Shown: positions 33,370 through 41,515, numbered from the stretch's first letter. The stretch is 64,000 bases of DNA from WHSW01 sp963777775 (GCA_963777775.1 CAVZRL010000009.1:248001-312000), one strand, 5' to 3'. Notes: a model not told the origin generated them from the sequence alone. Numbers and translations are program-made.

Positions 33370-34104
33370 ATGCGGCGAGCGGCGAGAAGGCCCAAATTCC
33401 GAGACGTGAGCACGGTCCTGGTAGTCGATCGCGACCCCCGCCTGGCGAGCATGGTCAGCCGGGGCCTGGCCGCCGACGGGCATTCGACCGCTGTCACGTT
33501 GGAGGCCGACGAGGGACTCCGGCTGGCGCTCTCGCGGCGCTTCGGGCTCATCGTCCTCGAGCTCCCGAAGCCGGGCCTGACCGGCACCACGGTCCTCGAG
33601 CGGACCGTGGCCGAGCGCCCGGAACAGGCCGTGATCGTCCTCTCGGGGCTCACCGACGTCGAGACGAAGGTGCGCTGCTTCGCGCTCGGAGCCGTCGACT
33701 ATCTGACCAAGCCGTTCGCGCTCGGCGAGCTCCGTGCCAGGGTCAAGGCGCGAACGCGCCCCGTGAACGGCAACGGTCATGCGAACGGGAACGGGCATGC
33801 GAACGGACACGGCGCAGTCTCGAATCTGCGCGCGGGCGGCATCCGCCTCGACCTCGAACGACGGGTTGCCGATGCGGGCGACGGCCCACGGACGCTCTCG
33901 AATCGCGAGTTCCTCCTGCTCAGGCACCTGATGAGCCGCGAGGGTGAGGTCTGCAGCCGCGAGGCGCTTCTCGCCGAGGTCTGGGGACTCGGCTTCGATC
34001 CCGGCACCAACGTCGTCGACGTCTACGTCTCGCGGCTGCGCTCGAAGCTCGGCCGTCCCGCGATCGAGACCGTGCGCAACGTCGGCTACGCGCTGCCGGC
34101 CTGA
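33370..34104 (+). CDS. OmpR-family response regulator with Glu at the phosphorylation site
   Basis: 244 residues from ATG 33370 (GTG 33406 is also possible). The receiver domain has VLVVDRDPRL (one residue of the acidic pair replaced), LIVLELPKPG where the usual phospho-Asp is Glu64, Ser in VLSG, and Lys in YLTKPF. A low-complexity linker of repeated NGNGHA units (about 121-136) connects to a winged-helix domain: LSNREFLLLRHLMSREGEV, then NVVDVYVSRLRSKLG, then IETVRNVGYAL. Glu often mimics phospho-Asp, so it may be constitutively active or respond to another signal. No kinase gene is adjacent; the convergent gene begins 13 bp further. Confidence 0.88.
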   Translation: MRRAARRPKFRDVSTVLVVDRDPRLASMVSRGLAADGHSTAVTLEADEGLRLALSRRFGLIVLELPKPGLTGTTVLERTVAERPEQAVIVLSGLTDVETKVRCFALGAVDYLTKPFALGELRARVKARTRPVNGNGHANGNGHANGHGAVSNLRAGGIRLDLERRVADAGDGPRTLSNREFLLLRHLMSREGEVCSREALLAEVWGLGFDPGTNVVDVYVSRLRSKLGRPAIETVRNVGYALPA

Positions 34105-34117
34105 CGCGGGCCGGGCC

Positions 34118-34345
34118 CTACTGATCTGCGGGCGGCGTCGTGCCGAGCAACTCGCGGTTCTCGCGAAGCTGGCGGCGGGTCTGCTTCATCAGCTTCTCGA
34201 ACTCCGGCCCCTCCAACACATAGGGATGGGACTCCCGCAGCTGCTTGAGCACCAGCCGGCAACAGCGGTCGGTCCTCGTCAGGGCCTCGAACGTGACGTC
34301 CTCCCCCATGCCTGGCTCGGCGCTCATCTGCGCACCTTTCTCCAT
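34118..34345 (-). CDS. Small hypothetical protein downstream of the copper protein
   Basis: 75 residues. ATG 34345 has a strong AGGAGG eight bases upstream, and codon use is typical of the window. It is predicted helical and highly charged, with a Cys-Cys pair (TDRCCRLVLKQL) and KLMKQTRRQLRENRELLG. No signal peptide or membrane segment is present. It lies 36 bp downstream of the cupredoxin-fusion gene on the same strand and is probably co-transcribed. A regulator, chaperone or copper-handling helper is conceivable, but nothing in the sequence proves it. Confidence 0.6.
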   Translation of the reverse strand: MEKGAQMSAEPGMGEDVTFEALTRTDRCCRLVLKQLRESHPYVLEGPEFEKLMKQTRRQLRENRELLGTTPPADQ

Positions 34346-34381
34346 TGCCTGTCCTCCTCTGTTCTCTTTGTGCTTCCGTGC

Positions 34382-36085
34382 CTAGAGCTTCTTCGGCTTG
34401 CCGCCCTTGACGCGGATCGAGCCGCGCATGAACGGGTGGATCCGACAGAAGTAGGTGTAAGTCTTTCCCGGCTTGGTCAGCGGCGGGGTCGTGTACTCGT
34501 TCGACCCGGTCGTCACCCCGGAGCTGGCGAAGGTCCCGAAACCGAGCTGCCCGGAGTCGAACTTGATCTTCCCGCGCGCGAGCGGATACCCGATCCCCGC
34601 ACCGCGATTGCATGGCGCCGGGCAGGAGGTGATGCTGTGCCAGACCTGCTCGTTCTGCGACATCGTCGGCAACGAATCGAGGTTGGTGAAGCTGACCGTC
34701 GCGCCGGGCTTGATCGCCGGCGGGCGCATGAGCCGGGTCGGGAAGTCGCGGGTCGCCGAGTAGCCGCCCTTTGAGTAGACGAAGCTGTCGATCGTGATCC
34801 CGCCCGCCGGGACCCTGCGGCCCTTGCTGCGTAGCTTGCGCGGGTCGGGCAGGCCGCGGTCCTTGCCCGCCTTGGCGTCGATGTTCTCGGGCAGCCGGCC
34901 GTGGGTGAGGACACCGCCCTGGCCGTACATCGCCTGTACCGCCGCGCCGTCGTCGAACGGGTCCCTGGCCAGCGGGTCGTCCGCGTCGGTGATCGAGAGC
35001 GGCATGATCCCCATCGACTCGTACCAGGAGGCACGTTCGACGTCGTAGGTGACGTCGATCGAGACGGTGTCCCCCTGCTTGAGGCTGATCCGCCAGTCCC
35101 GTGGGGTCGCGGTCATGCTCACGTCCCAGCTCACCGCCCCGGCGGGCTCGTAGTACCTGGCGTCGGAGCGAAACAGCTTCCGTACCTCTGCGGGGTCGTC
35201 GCCGTCGATCGCACCGGCATCGGGGCCGTCGCGGGCGACCTCGAGATCTACCGAGAGGCCGCCGGGATGCAGGTGGCCGGCGGCGAAGACAAGCGTCCGG
35301 TCCCTGGACAGGGCCCAGGTGCTGTTGTTGCTGATCTTCTTGCGCTCCTCGTACCCCGGGGCCGAAGGGTCGGTGGGCACATCGTCGGGGAAGACGAACT
35401 TGCCGTCGCCGTCGACGTCGAAGCCGCGCTCGGCGTCAAAGACCGGGTAGATCTGCGGGAAGCCGGCGACGTCGAGCCACCTGACCGTCGTCGGCTCAAT
35501 GTCGGTGCGTTCGGGCACGGTTTCGGGGACCCAGTCGATTTCCCAGGTCACGTAGACCTGCCGGTTCTCGGACGCGGTCAGGTTGTGGAGCATGTAGTTG
35601 AGGCCCCAGTTGGCGTCGCCGCCCACCTTCAGCCCGTAGCCCTGCGGCATCGCCGCGATCGTCTTCTCCTCGCCCGAGGCGAAGGTGGGGCCGCCGGTCG
35701 GCGCCAGCCAGACTACGTGGTGCAGGTGCAGGTCCCAGACGCTCGGGGTGACCAGCGAGCCGTCGGGCCTGATCTCGACCATGCTCGGCTTGAAGCGAGT
35801 CACGTAGCCCTCCGCGTCGGAGCCGGGGGCGAAGTCGCTGACGTCGCCGGGGCCGCTGATCTTCTCGGCGTTGGGGCAGGTCTTGGTGCCCGCGAAAAGG
35901 TTCGTGTTCTGCCCCGGGTACATCGTGATCGCGTTCGTGCGGCAGCTGAACGTGGTCATACCCGGGTAGCTCGCCGGGCTGAGAACCTCCTCGCCGGTCC
36001 CGGCGCTCGCCGGCGCAGCCGACGTCAGAAGCCCGCCAAGCACCACCAGCGCGACCGCGGTCGCGGTACCCCTCCTACGCCCCAT
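34382..36085 (-). CDS. Secreted PHM-like dicopper monooxygenase core fused to a cupredoxin
   Basis: 567 residues with a signal peptide (1-28, ASA-G). The C-terminal 110 residues form a cupredoxin: His483 in VWHSITS, then FCRIHPFM giving Cys547, His550 and Met553, a type 1 copper set. The preceding part shows the pattern of peptidylglycine alpha-hydroxylating monooxygenase: LHLHHVVW (His122-His123) and His167 for a CuH-like site; GHLHPGG (His271, His273) and Met358 or Met361 in WYESMGIM, after LKQGDTVSIDVTYD, for a CuM-like site. This is my motif-level reading; overall identity is low. The cupredoxin could feed electrons to the dicopper core. It is divergent from the kdp sensor gene. A TAACAA -10-like element (36096-36101, minus strand) lies just upstream. 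Confidence 0.7.
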   Translation of the reverse strand: MGRRRGTATAVALVVLGGLLTSAAPASAGTGEEVLSPASYPGMTTFSCRTNAITMYPGQNTNLFAGTKTCPNAEKISGPGDVSDFAPGSDAEGYVTRFKPSMVEIRPDGSLVTPSVWDLHLHHVVWLAPTGGPTFASGEEKTIAAMPQGYGLKVGGDANWGLNYMLHNLTASENRQVYVTWEIDWVPETVPERTDIEPTTVRWLDVAGFPQIYPVFDAERGFDVDGDGKFVFPDDVPTDPSAPGYEERKKISNNSTWALSRDRTLVFAAGHLHPGGLSVDLEVARDGPDAGAIDGDDPAEVRKLFRSDARYYEPAGAVSWDVSMTATPRDWRISLKQGDTVSIDVTYDVERASWYESMGIMPLSITDADDPLARDPFDDGAAVQAMYGQGGVLTHGRLPENIDAKAGKDRGLPDPRKLRSKGRRVPAGGITIDSFVYSKGGYSATRDFPTRLMRPPAIKPGATVSFTNLDSLPTMSQNEQVWHSITSCPAPCNRGAGIGYPLARGKIKFDSGQLGFGTFASSGVTTGSNEYTTPPLTKPGKTYTYFCRIHPFMRGSIRVKGGKPKKL

Positions 36086-36187
36086 CGCGCGACATTGTTA
36101 CGCATTTTCACGCCGTTCGGCAGGGCCCTCGGGCGCGCCCGATCCTGGCGCTCTGTCAACGCCCGGGGGATGCGAGACGATGGCCCG

Positions 36188-37579
36188 ATGACGATCCGCT
36201 CTCGACCGACCCCGACCGCGCTCCTCGCTGCGGCCGGCGGGGTCGCGGTGGTCACGATCGCGATCTACCCGCTGCGCGAGCTGATGCCCGCGGTCGCGAC
36301 CGGGGTCGTCTACATGCTGCCGATCCTCCTGGTCTCGAGCCTCTGGGGGCTGTGGCCGGGGGTCGCGACCTCGGTCGCGAGCGCCGCGGCGCTCAACTTC
36401 TTTCACATTCCGCCGACCGGGCGGTTCACGATCGCCGACGAGCAGAACTGGGTCGCGCTGATCGTCTTCCTGATCGCCGCGGTGGTCACCAGCACCCTGG
36501 CCGGCACCGCCCGGGCGCGCGCCGAGGAAGCCGAGCGCAGGCGGCGCGAGGCGGACCTGACGGCGGAGATGGCTCGGGTGCTGCTCGGCGGCGAGGGCCT
36601 CGAGCAGACCCTGCCGGTGGTCGGCCAGCGGATCGCCGCAGCCTTCGAGATCCCCTGGGTCAGCGTCGAAGCGGCGTGGGCCGACAGCGACGAACGGAAA
36701 CGCGCGCTGCCGATCGTCGTCGACGGCGTCCGCAGCGGCACGGTGAGCGTCCCGCGCAACCTCGATCCGGCGCTCGTCGAAGCGATCCAGCGGCGGGTGC
36801 TCCCGAGCCTCGAAACGCTGCTCAGCGCCGCCCGCCAACGGGAGGGCCTGGAGGCCCAGCTGGTCGAGACCCGCGCGCTTCGACGCGCGAACGTGGTCAA
36901 GACGGCGCTGCTGCGATCGGTGTCGCACGACCTGCGTTCGCCGCTGACAGCGATCACCGCTGCCGCCGGCGGCTTGAGCTCCACGACCCTGAACCCAGCC
37001 CAGCGCGACGAGCTGATCGCGGTGATCTCGGACGAGAGCGTCCGGCTCGGCCGGCTGGTCGACAACCTGCTCGATCTCTCTCGGCTTCAGGCCGGACAGG
37101 TCGAGTCCCGCGCGGACTGGTGCTCGGTCGAGGAGCTGGTCGAGACGGCGATCGACTCCGTCGGGCATCCTGCGGATGGGTTCGAGGTCGTGGTCGCCGG
37201 CGAGCTTCCGATGGTCAAAGGCGACGCGGGCCAGCTCGAGCGGGCGCTGGCGAACGTGCTCGACAACTCGCGCCGCTTCGCCGGCGAGCAGCCGGTCACC
37301 GTGAGCGTCGATGCGGGCGCTCAACGGGTGATGATTCGGGTCACCGACCGGGGCCCCGGCATCCGGCAGGACGAGCTCGAGACCGTCTTCGAGCCCTTTC
37401 ACCGCGGCTCGGACTCGGGCGCGGGCTCGGGGCTCGGTCTCGCGATCGCGCGCGGCTTCATCGAGGCGAACGGCGGCACGATCCGGGCGCAGTCGCTGCC
37501 CGGGCAGGGGGCGACCTTCCTGATCCAGCTGCCGATCCCGACCGACCCGGATCGCGAGCCGACGGGAACGGACCGGTGA
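36188..37579 (+). CDS. kdpD: KdpD C-terminal half: membrane sensor histidine kinase
   Basis: 463 residues. It begins directly with the four-helix DUF4118 membrane domain (about 10-105, including NFFHIPPTGRFTIADEQNW, a KdpD hallmark). A GAF-like region (110-215) follows, then a HisKA helix with SVSHDLRSPLTAI (phospho-His) and an HATPase domain with NVLDNSRRF, DRGPGI and GSGLGLAIARGF. The N-terminal KdpD and Usp domains of standard KdpD are absent; they are encoded separately at 44221-45354. Its stop overlaps the GTG of kdpE (GTGA). Expected role: sensing low K+ or osmotic stress and phosphorylating KdpE. Confidence 0.92.
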   Translation: MTIRSRPTPTALLAAAGGVAVVTIAIYPLRELMPAVATGVVYMLPILLVSSLWGLWPGVATSVASAAALNFFHIPPTGRFTIADEQNWVALIVFLIAAVVTSTLAGTARARAEEAERRRREADLTAEMARVLLGGEGLEQTLPVVGQRIAAAFEIPWVSVEAAWADSDERKRALPIVVDGVRSGTVSVPRNLDPALVEAIQRRVLPSLETLLSAARQREGLEAQLVETRALRRANVVKTALLRSVSHDLRSPLTAITAAAGGLSSTTLNPAQRDELIAVISDESVRLGRLVDNLLDLSRLQAGQVESRADWCSVEELVETAIDSVGHPADGFEVVVAGELPMVKGDAGQLERALANVLDNSRRFAGEQPVTVSVDAGAQRVMIRVTDRGPGIRQDELETVFEPFHRGSDSGAGSGLGLAIARGFIEANGGTIRAQSLPGQGATFLIQLPIPTDPDREPTGTDR

Positions 37580-38262
37580 GCGAGCGGCGCCGGATCCTCG
37601 TCTGCGACGACGAGCCCCAGATCCTGCGCGCGCTGCGCGTCATCCTCGGCGACGCCGGGTTCGAGGTCGTGCCCGCCGGGACCGTGCGCGAGGCACTCGA
37701 CGCGGTCGCGGTCCGACCGCCCGACGCCGCGATCGTGGATCTGATTCTCCCCGACGGCGACGGGGTCGAGGTCTGCGCCTCGATCCGCGAGTGGAGTCGG
37801 ATGCCGATCCTGCTCCTGTCCGCGGTCGGGGAGGAGCGCGAGAAGGTGCGCGCGCTCGAGGCCGGCGCCGATGACTACGTGACAAAGCCGTTCGGCCCCG
37901 ACGAGCTGGTCGCGCGGCTGCGGGCGGCGCTGCGTCGCTCCGAGCCCCCCGGCGAGGAGGAGCCCGCGATCACCGTCGACGGGCTCGAGATCGATTTGCC
38001 CGCGCGGCGGGTGAGCCGCGACGGGCAGGAGATCCACCTGACCCCGACCGAGTACGACCTGCTGCGACAACTGGTCCTCAATCGCGGCCGGCTCTTGACC
38101 CACCGGGCGTTGTTGCGCGAGGTCTGGGGCCCCGGCTATCAGGACGACACCCAGGTGCTGCGGGTGCACATAGCCAACCTGCGGCGCAAGATCGAGCCGA
38201 GCCCCGGGGCGCAGGCCCTGATTCGCACCGATCCCGGGATCGGGTACCGGTTCGCGGCCTAA
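37576..38262 (+). CDS. kdpE: KdpE response regulator
   Basis: 228 residues from GTG 37576, overlapping the kdpD stop by 4 bp. The receiver has VCDDEPQI, phospho-Asp in AIVDLILPDGDG, LLLSA and VTKPFGPDEL. The winged helix has HLTPTEYDLLRQLVLNRGR, LREVWGPGY and LRVHIANLRRKIE, followed by GIGYRF. It matches KdpE in length and in the downstream-of-kdpD position. The stop lies 16 bp before a four-half-site direct-repeat array that is likely its own target (38279-38328). Confidence 0.93.
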   Translation: MSERRRILVCDDEPQILRALRVILGDAGFEVVPAGTVREALDAVAVRPPDAAIVDLILPDGDGVEVCASIREWSRMPILLLSAVGEEREKVRALEAGADDYVTKPFGPDELVARLRAALRRSEPPGEEEPAITVDGLEIDLPARRVSRDGQEIHLTPTEYDLLRQLVLNRGRLLTHRALLREVWGPGYQDDTQVLRVHIANLRRKIEPSPGAQALIRTDPGIGYRFAA

Positions 38263-38278
38263 CCGGGCCCGCGTCGGT

Positions 38279-38328
38279 CTTCACACGATCTTTATCCGGA
38301 AGGCGTCGATCTTGACGTTCGCTTGACG
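38279..38328 (+). promoter_or_regulatory. Candidate KdpE operator array 1
   Basis: Four direct half-sites: CTTCACA at 38279, CTTTATC at 38290, CTTGACG at 38311 and CTTGACG at 38322. Spacings are 11, 21 and 11 bp, and the last site starts 30 bp before the ATG at 38352. An identical layout precedes 39121. OmpR-family regulators such as KdpE bind tandem direct repeats about one helical turn apart. Confidence 0.65.
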
Positions 38329-38351
38329 GGCGCCGCTCCAAGCTCTGACGT

Positions 38352-38810
38352 ATGGAACTCCGTCACCGCTATCCGCCCCTCATGTCTCCGAGCGCGGATC
38401 ATTCACTCGCTCGGCGGCTCGCTGCCCGTATCCGGCGCTTCGGACTGGACGCAGCGCTCGCTGAGGGCGAGGATCCCCACCACGATCCGCTGCTCGCCTG
38501 TCGCGCCGAGCAGCTCTGTTCGGCCAAGCAACGCAAGCGCCTTGCCGGTGCGTTGCGCGCCGCCGTCAGGCAAGCGGATCGGGCCGTCGGGCTCACCGCC
38601 GCCGCGCCGGTCTCTCCGAGCGTGCGTGCGGTGCGCATCCCGCTGCTCACCCTGGCCGCGCGGCTCGAGACCGACCCGGCCGTCGGCGTCCGGGGCATCG
38701 CGATGACCAGCATCCTGGTCACCGACGGAGCCTCGCCGCTGTTCGGGTCGAGCACCGTGGCCCAACTCGAGGACGAGGTCGAGGCGGCGCAGATCGGGCT
38801 GGGCTGCTAG
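38352..38810 (+). CDS. Hypothetical kdp-linked protein (copy 1)
   Basis: 152 residues, soluble, basic N-terminal half and helical. The N-terminal block ARRLAARIRRFGLDAALAEG leads to DPLLACRAEQL, and the C-terminal part LTLAARLETDPAVGVRGIAM is also strongly shared with copy 2 at 39121 (roughly half of residues identical by eye). I recognise no characterised domain. The position directly after kdpDE, behind a putative KdpE operator, and the second copy just before kdpF suggest a role in, or regulation by, potassium or osmotic stress. A short membrane peptide gene follows after 2 bp. Confidence 0.75.
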   Translation: MELRHRYPPLMSPSADHSLARRLAARIRRFGLDAALAEGEDPHHDPLLACRAEQLCSAKQRKRLAGALRAAVRQADRAVGLTAAAPVSPSVRAVRIPLLTLAARLETDPAVGVRGIAMTSILVTDGASPLFGSSTVAQLEDEVEAAQIGLGC

Positions 38811-38812
38811 CC

Positions 38813-38941
38813 ATGGACGTCCTGGTCATCGCACTGGTCACCCTGGTCGTGCTCGTTTGGTTCGTGACCGCGCCGCTGCGCCGGGCCGGATCTCGTGGTG
38901 ACCCGCCAGGTGCCGGCAGCGCGGAGCGCCCACGTCGTTGA
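38813..38941 (+). CDS. Small single-span membrane peptide (cassette 1)
   Basis: 42 residues. ATG 38813 lies 2 bp after the stop of the hypothetical protein. Residues 1-20 are one hydrophobic helix beginning MDVLVIALV, followed by a basic tail ending ERPRR. The peptide at 39582, which follows copy 2, begins MDVLMIAIAI, so the pair of genes has been duplicated together. A KdpF-like stabilising role is possible but unproved. Confidence 0.6.
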   Translation: MDVLVIALVTLVVLVWFVTAPLRRAGSRGDPPGAGSAERPRR

Positions 38942-39047
38942 GCGCCGGGAAGTCCCAGGATCCGGGACTCACCCCGGCTGCCTGACCAGGGCTCCAACGC
39001 GGGGGTGATCGATGACCCTTCCCGGCTGCCGGCCAGCTCGATTCGCC

Positions 39048-39097
39048 CTTCACGTGTTCTTTATCCCCCGCATGGCGATCTTCACGATCCCTTGACG
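39048..39097 (+). promoter_or_regulatory. Candidate KdpE operator array 2 (drives kdpFACB)
   Basis: Half-sites CTTCACG at 39048, CTTTATC at 39059, CTTCACG at 39080 and CTTGACG at 39091 repeat the 11-21-11 spacing of array 1. The last site again starts exactly 30 bp before the ATG (39121). No other promoter-sized gap occurs before kdpF and kdpA, so this should control the transporter genes. A CAAGCT/TG/GTATGG block just upstream of the ATG is also shared by both copies. Confidence 0.65.
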
Positions 39098-39120
39098 CGC
39101 CTGGGCTCAAGCTGTGGTGT

Positions 39121-39579
39121 ATGGAACTGCGTGACCACCATCTGCACCTCTCGCTGCCGAGTGCCCAAACCCCGTTCAGCCGTCGCCTGGCCGCCCGTAT
39201 CAAGCGCTTCAGCCTCGACCGGGCGCTTGCCGCCGGCGAAGATCCGCACAGCGATCCTCTGCTTGCCTGCCGCGCGAACCAGCTCGGCTCGGCGTCGTCG
39301 CGCCGACACATCGCCGCCGCCCTGCGTGGCGTCGTCCATGAAGCCGATCGACCGGTCGGTCTCAGCGCCAGCGTTCCGACCTCGCCGAGCGTGCGCGCGC
39401 TGCGCGACACTGTGCTGACGCTCGCCGCGCGGCTCGAGACCGGGCGGGCGGTCGGCGTCCGCGGTCTCGCGCAGACCAACATGCTTCTCACCGACCCCGT
39501 CTCGCCCCTGTTCGGGCCCAGCACCGTCGACGAGCTCAAGGACGCGCTCGAGGATGCGATGATCGGGATGGGGGGCTGA
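39121..39579 (+). CDS. Hypothetical kdp-linked protein (copy 2)
   Basis: 152 residues, the same length as copy 1. Shared blocks are SRRLAARIKRFSLDRALAAG, GEDPHSDPLLACRANQL, SPSVRAL and LTLAARLETGRAVGVRGLAQ, followed by a C-terminal SPLFGPSTVDEL. Helical, no membrane segment, no known catalytic motif. It is the first gene after operator array 2 and is followed within 2 bp by a short membrane peptide, kdpF and kdpA, so it is expected to be induced with the transporter. Function unknown. Confidence 0.78.
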   Translation: MELRDHHLHLSLPSAQTPFSRRLAARIKRFSLDRALAAGEDPHSDPLLACRANQLGSASSRRHIAAALRGVVHEADRPVGLSASVPTSPSVRALRDTVLTLAARLETGRAVGVRGLAQTNMLLTDPVSPLFGPSTVDELKDALEDAMIGMGG

Positions 39580-39581
39580 GC

Positions 39582-39662
39582 GTGGACGTGCTCATGATCG
39601 CGATCGCGATCGTCTGCTTCGCGGTCTTCCTGCTGGCGGTCGAGGGTCTGGATCGCGTATGA
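39582..39662 (+). CDS. Small single-span membrane peptide (cassette 2)
   Basis: 26 residues from GTG 39582, 2 bp after the upstream stop. Almost the whole peptide is one hydrophobic helix (MDVLMIAIAI, then VCFAVFLLAVEGLDRV). It overlaps the kdpF ATG (ATGA, 39659-39662). It is the counterpart of the peptide at 38813. Two short membrane peptides in a row, this one and KdpF, is unusual for a kdp operon. Confidence 0.6.
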   Translation: MDVLMIAIAIVCFAVFLLAVEGLDRV

Positions 39663-39748
39663 GCGGTGCCGAGCTGATGGGACTCGTGGTCTCGGCGCTG
39701 CTCTGCGCGTACCTGCTCTACGCGCTGCTGCGCGGGGAGAAGCTCTAG
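39659..39748 (+). CDS. kdpF: KdpF small membrane subunit
   Basis: 29 residues: MSGAELMGLVVSALLCAYLL continues to YALLRGEKL. The single helix and the LLYALLRxEKx ending are typical of KdpF, which stabilises the KdpFABC complex in the membrane. The ATG overlaps the preceding peptide's stop, and the TAG is immediately followed by the kdpA ATG (39749). Confidence 0.85.
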   Translation: MSGAELMGLVVSALLCAYLLYALLRGEKL

Positions 39749-41514
39749 ATGACCGCGCAGGGCTGGCTTCAGATCGCGATCTACCTGGGCGTGCTGACGG
39801 CGCTGACGCCGCTGCTCGGCGGCTACATGGCGCGCGTCTACACCGGCGAGCGGGTCTTCCTGACCCCGATCTTCGGGCCGGTCGAGCGCCTGACCTATCG
39901 GCTTCTGCGGGCGAACCCGGACCGCGAGCAGGACTGGAAGTCGTATGCGCGCACGGTGATCGTCTTCAGCGCCCTGTTCTGGGTCGTCCTCTACGTGATC
40001 CTGCGTACCCAGGGGATCCAGCCGTTCAACCCGGCCGGCTTCGACTCCGGCACGGCGGACGTCAGCTTCAACACCGTCTCCTCGTTCATCTCGAACACCA
40101 ACTGGCAGTACTACGGCGGGGAGACGACCCTCTCCTACTTCTCGCAGATGGCCGGGCTCGCGGTGCAGAACTTCGTCTCCGCCGCGGTCGGGATGGCGGT
40201 GCTGGTGGCAGTGATCCGCGGTTTCGTCTCCCGCAGCGGCAGGGCGCTGGGCAACTTCTGGCAGGACCTGGTCCGCTCGCTGCTCTACGTCCTGGTGCCG
40301 ATCGCGTTCGTCGCCGCGCTGGTGCTCGTCTCGCAGGGCGTGATCCAGACGCTGGCCGGGCCCGAGAGCCCTGACGACCGTCACCGGGTCAGGAGCAGAC
40401 ACTCGCCCTCGGGCCGGGTGCCTCGCAGATCGCGATCAAGCAGCTCGGCACCAACGGTGGCGGATTCTTCAACGTCAACTCCTCGTTCCCGTTCGAGAAC
40501 CCGACCGCGTTCTCGAACTTCGTCGAGGTGGTGCTGATCCTGCTGATCCCCGCGGCGCTGACGGCGACCTTCGGGCGCATGGTCGGCAACCGCCGCCAGG
40601 GCTGGTCGCTGTACGTCGCGATGCTGGTCATGCTGGTGGTCGCAATCGGGGTCGGCTACGGCGCCGAGCAGAACGGCTCCCCGGCGCAAAAGGACGCCGG
40701 GCTCGAGCTCGCCGCGGACGGAGGGCACCACGGGCGGCAACCTGGAGGGCAAGGAGCAGCGCTTCGGGATCGCCTCCTCGACCGAGTGGGCGGCGGCGAC
40801 CACCGCCGCCTCGAACGGCTCGGTCAACTCCTCCCACGACTCCTACACCGGAATCGGCGGCCTGGTGCCGCTGAGCATGATCGTCGATCGGGGGAGGTGG
40901 TCTTCGGCGGCGTCGGATCGGGCCTCTACGGGATGCTGCTGTTGGTCCTCCTGGCGGTCTTCATAGCCGGGCTGATGGTCGGCCGGACGCCCGAGTACCT
41001 GGGCAAGAAGATCGAGTCGCGCGAGGTGAAGCTGGTCCTGATCGGCGCCTGACGCCGTCCCGCTGCTGGTGCTGGTCACCACCGCGCTCGCGATCGCGAC
41101 CCCGTACGGCGACCCCTCGATCTACAACCCCGGGCCGCAGGGGTTCTCCGAGACTCTCTACGCCTACACCTCGCAGGGCAACAACAACGGCTCCGCCTTC
41201 GCCGGCTACACGGGCTACCTGCAGCCGAACGCGCCCGGGAAACGACGGCGCCTACGGGATCACCTTCGCCGACGTCCTCGGCGGGTTGACGATGCTGATC
41301 GGCCGCTTCGTTCCGATGCTCGCGGCGCTCGCGGTCGCCGGCGCGCTGGCCGGCAAGCGGGTCGCGCCGGCCGGGCCGGGCACCTTCCGCACCGACACCC
41401 CGACCTTCGTCGTCCTGCTGATCGCGCGTGATCGTGATCGTCGCTGCGCTGACCTTCTTCCCCGCCTTCCTGCTCGGACCGATCGTCCAGGGCCTGACCC
41501 CGGAGCTGTTCTGA
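39749..41514 (+). pseudogene. kdpA: KdpA potassium-translocating subunit, disrupted by about seven indels
   Basis: Read across frames, this encodes a complete KdpA of about 586 residues: MTAQGWLQIAIYLGVLTALT at the start, NTVSSFISNTNWQYYGGE, KQLGTNGGGFFNVNSSFPF, VVFGGVGSGLYGMLL, TSQGNNNGSAFAGY and a PIVQGLTPELF end. I infer frame changes near 40361-40370 (+1), 40389 (+1), 40723 (GG to GGG, +1), 40890 (a G6 reduced to G5, -1), 41050 (+1), 41241 (AA to AAA, +1) and 41425 (+1). Between the indels the sequence is conserved with no point nonsense change. Either this is very recent decay or a run of sequencing/assembly errors. As written, no functional KdpA would be made. Confidence 0.85.
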
Positions 41515-41515
41515 G

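Noticed and set aside
33765..33812. Possible tandem-repeat locus or CRISPR seed
   Set aside because: It is an in-frame low-complexity linker (NGNGHA units) between the two domains of a response regulator.
36091..36112. Extra KdpE half-sites (TTACG and TTCACG) upstream of the kdpD kinase gene
   Set aside because: Only two weak matches with 10-bp spacing and no CTTTATC; not enough to call an operator.
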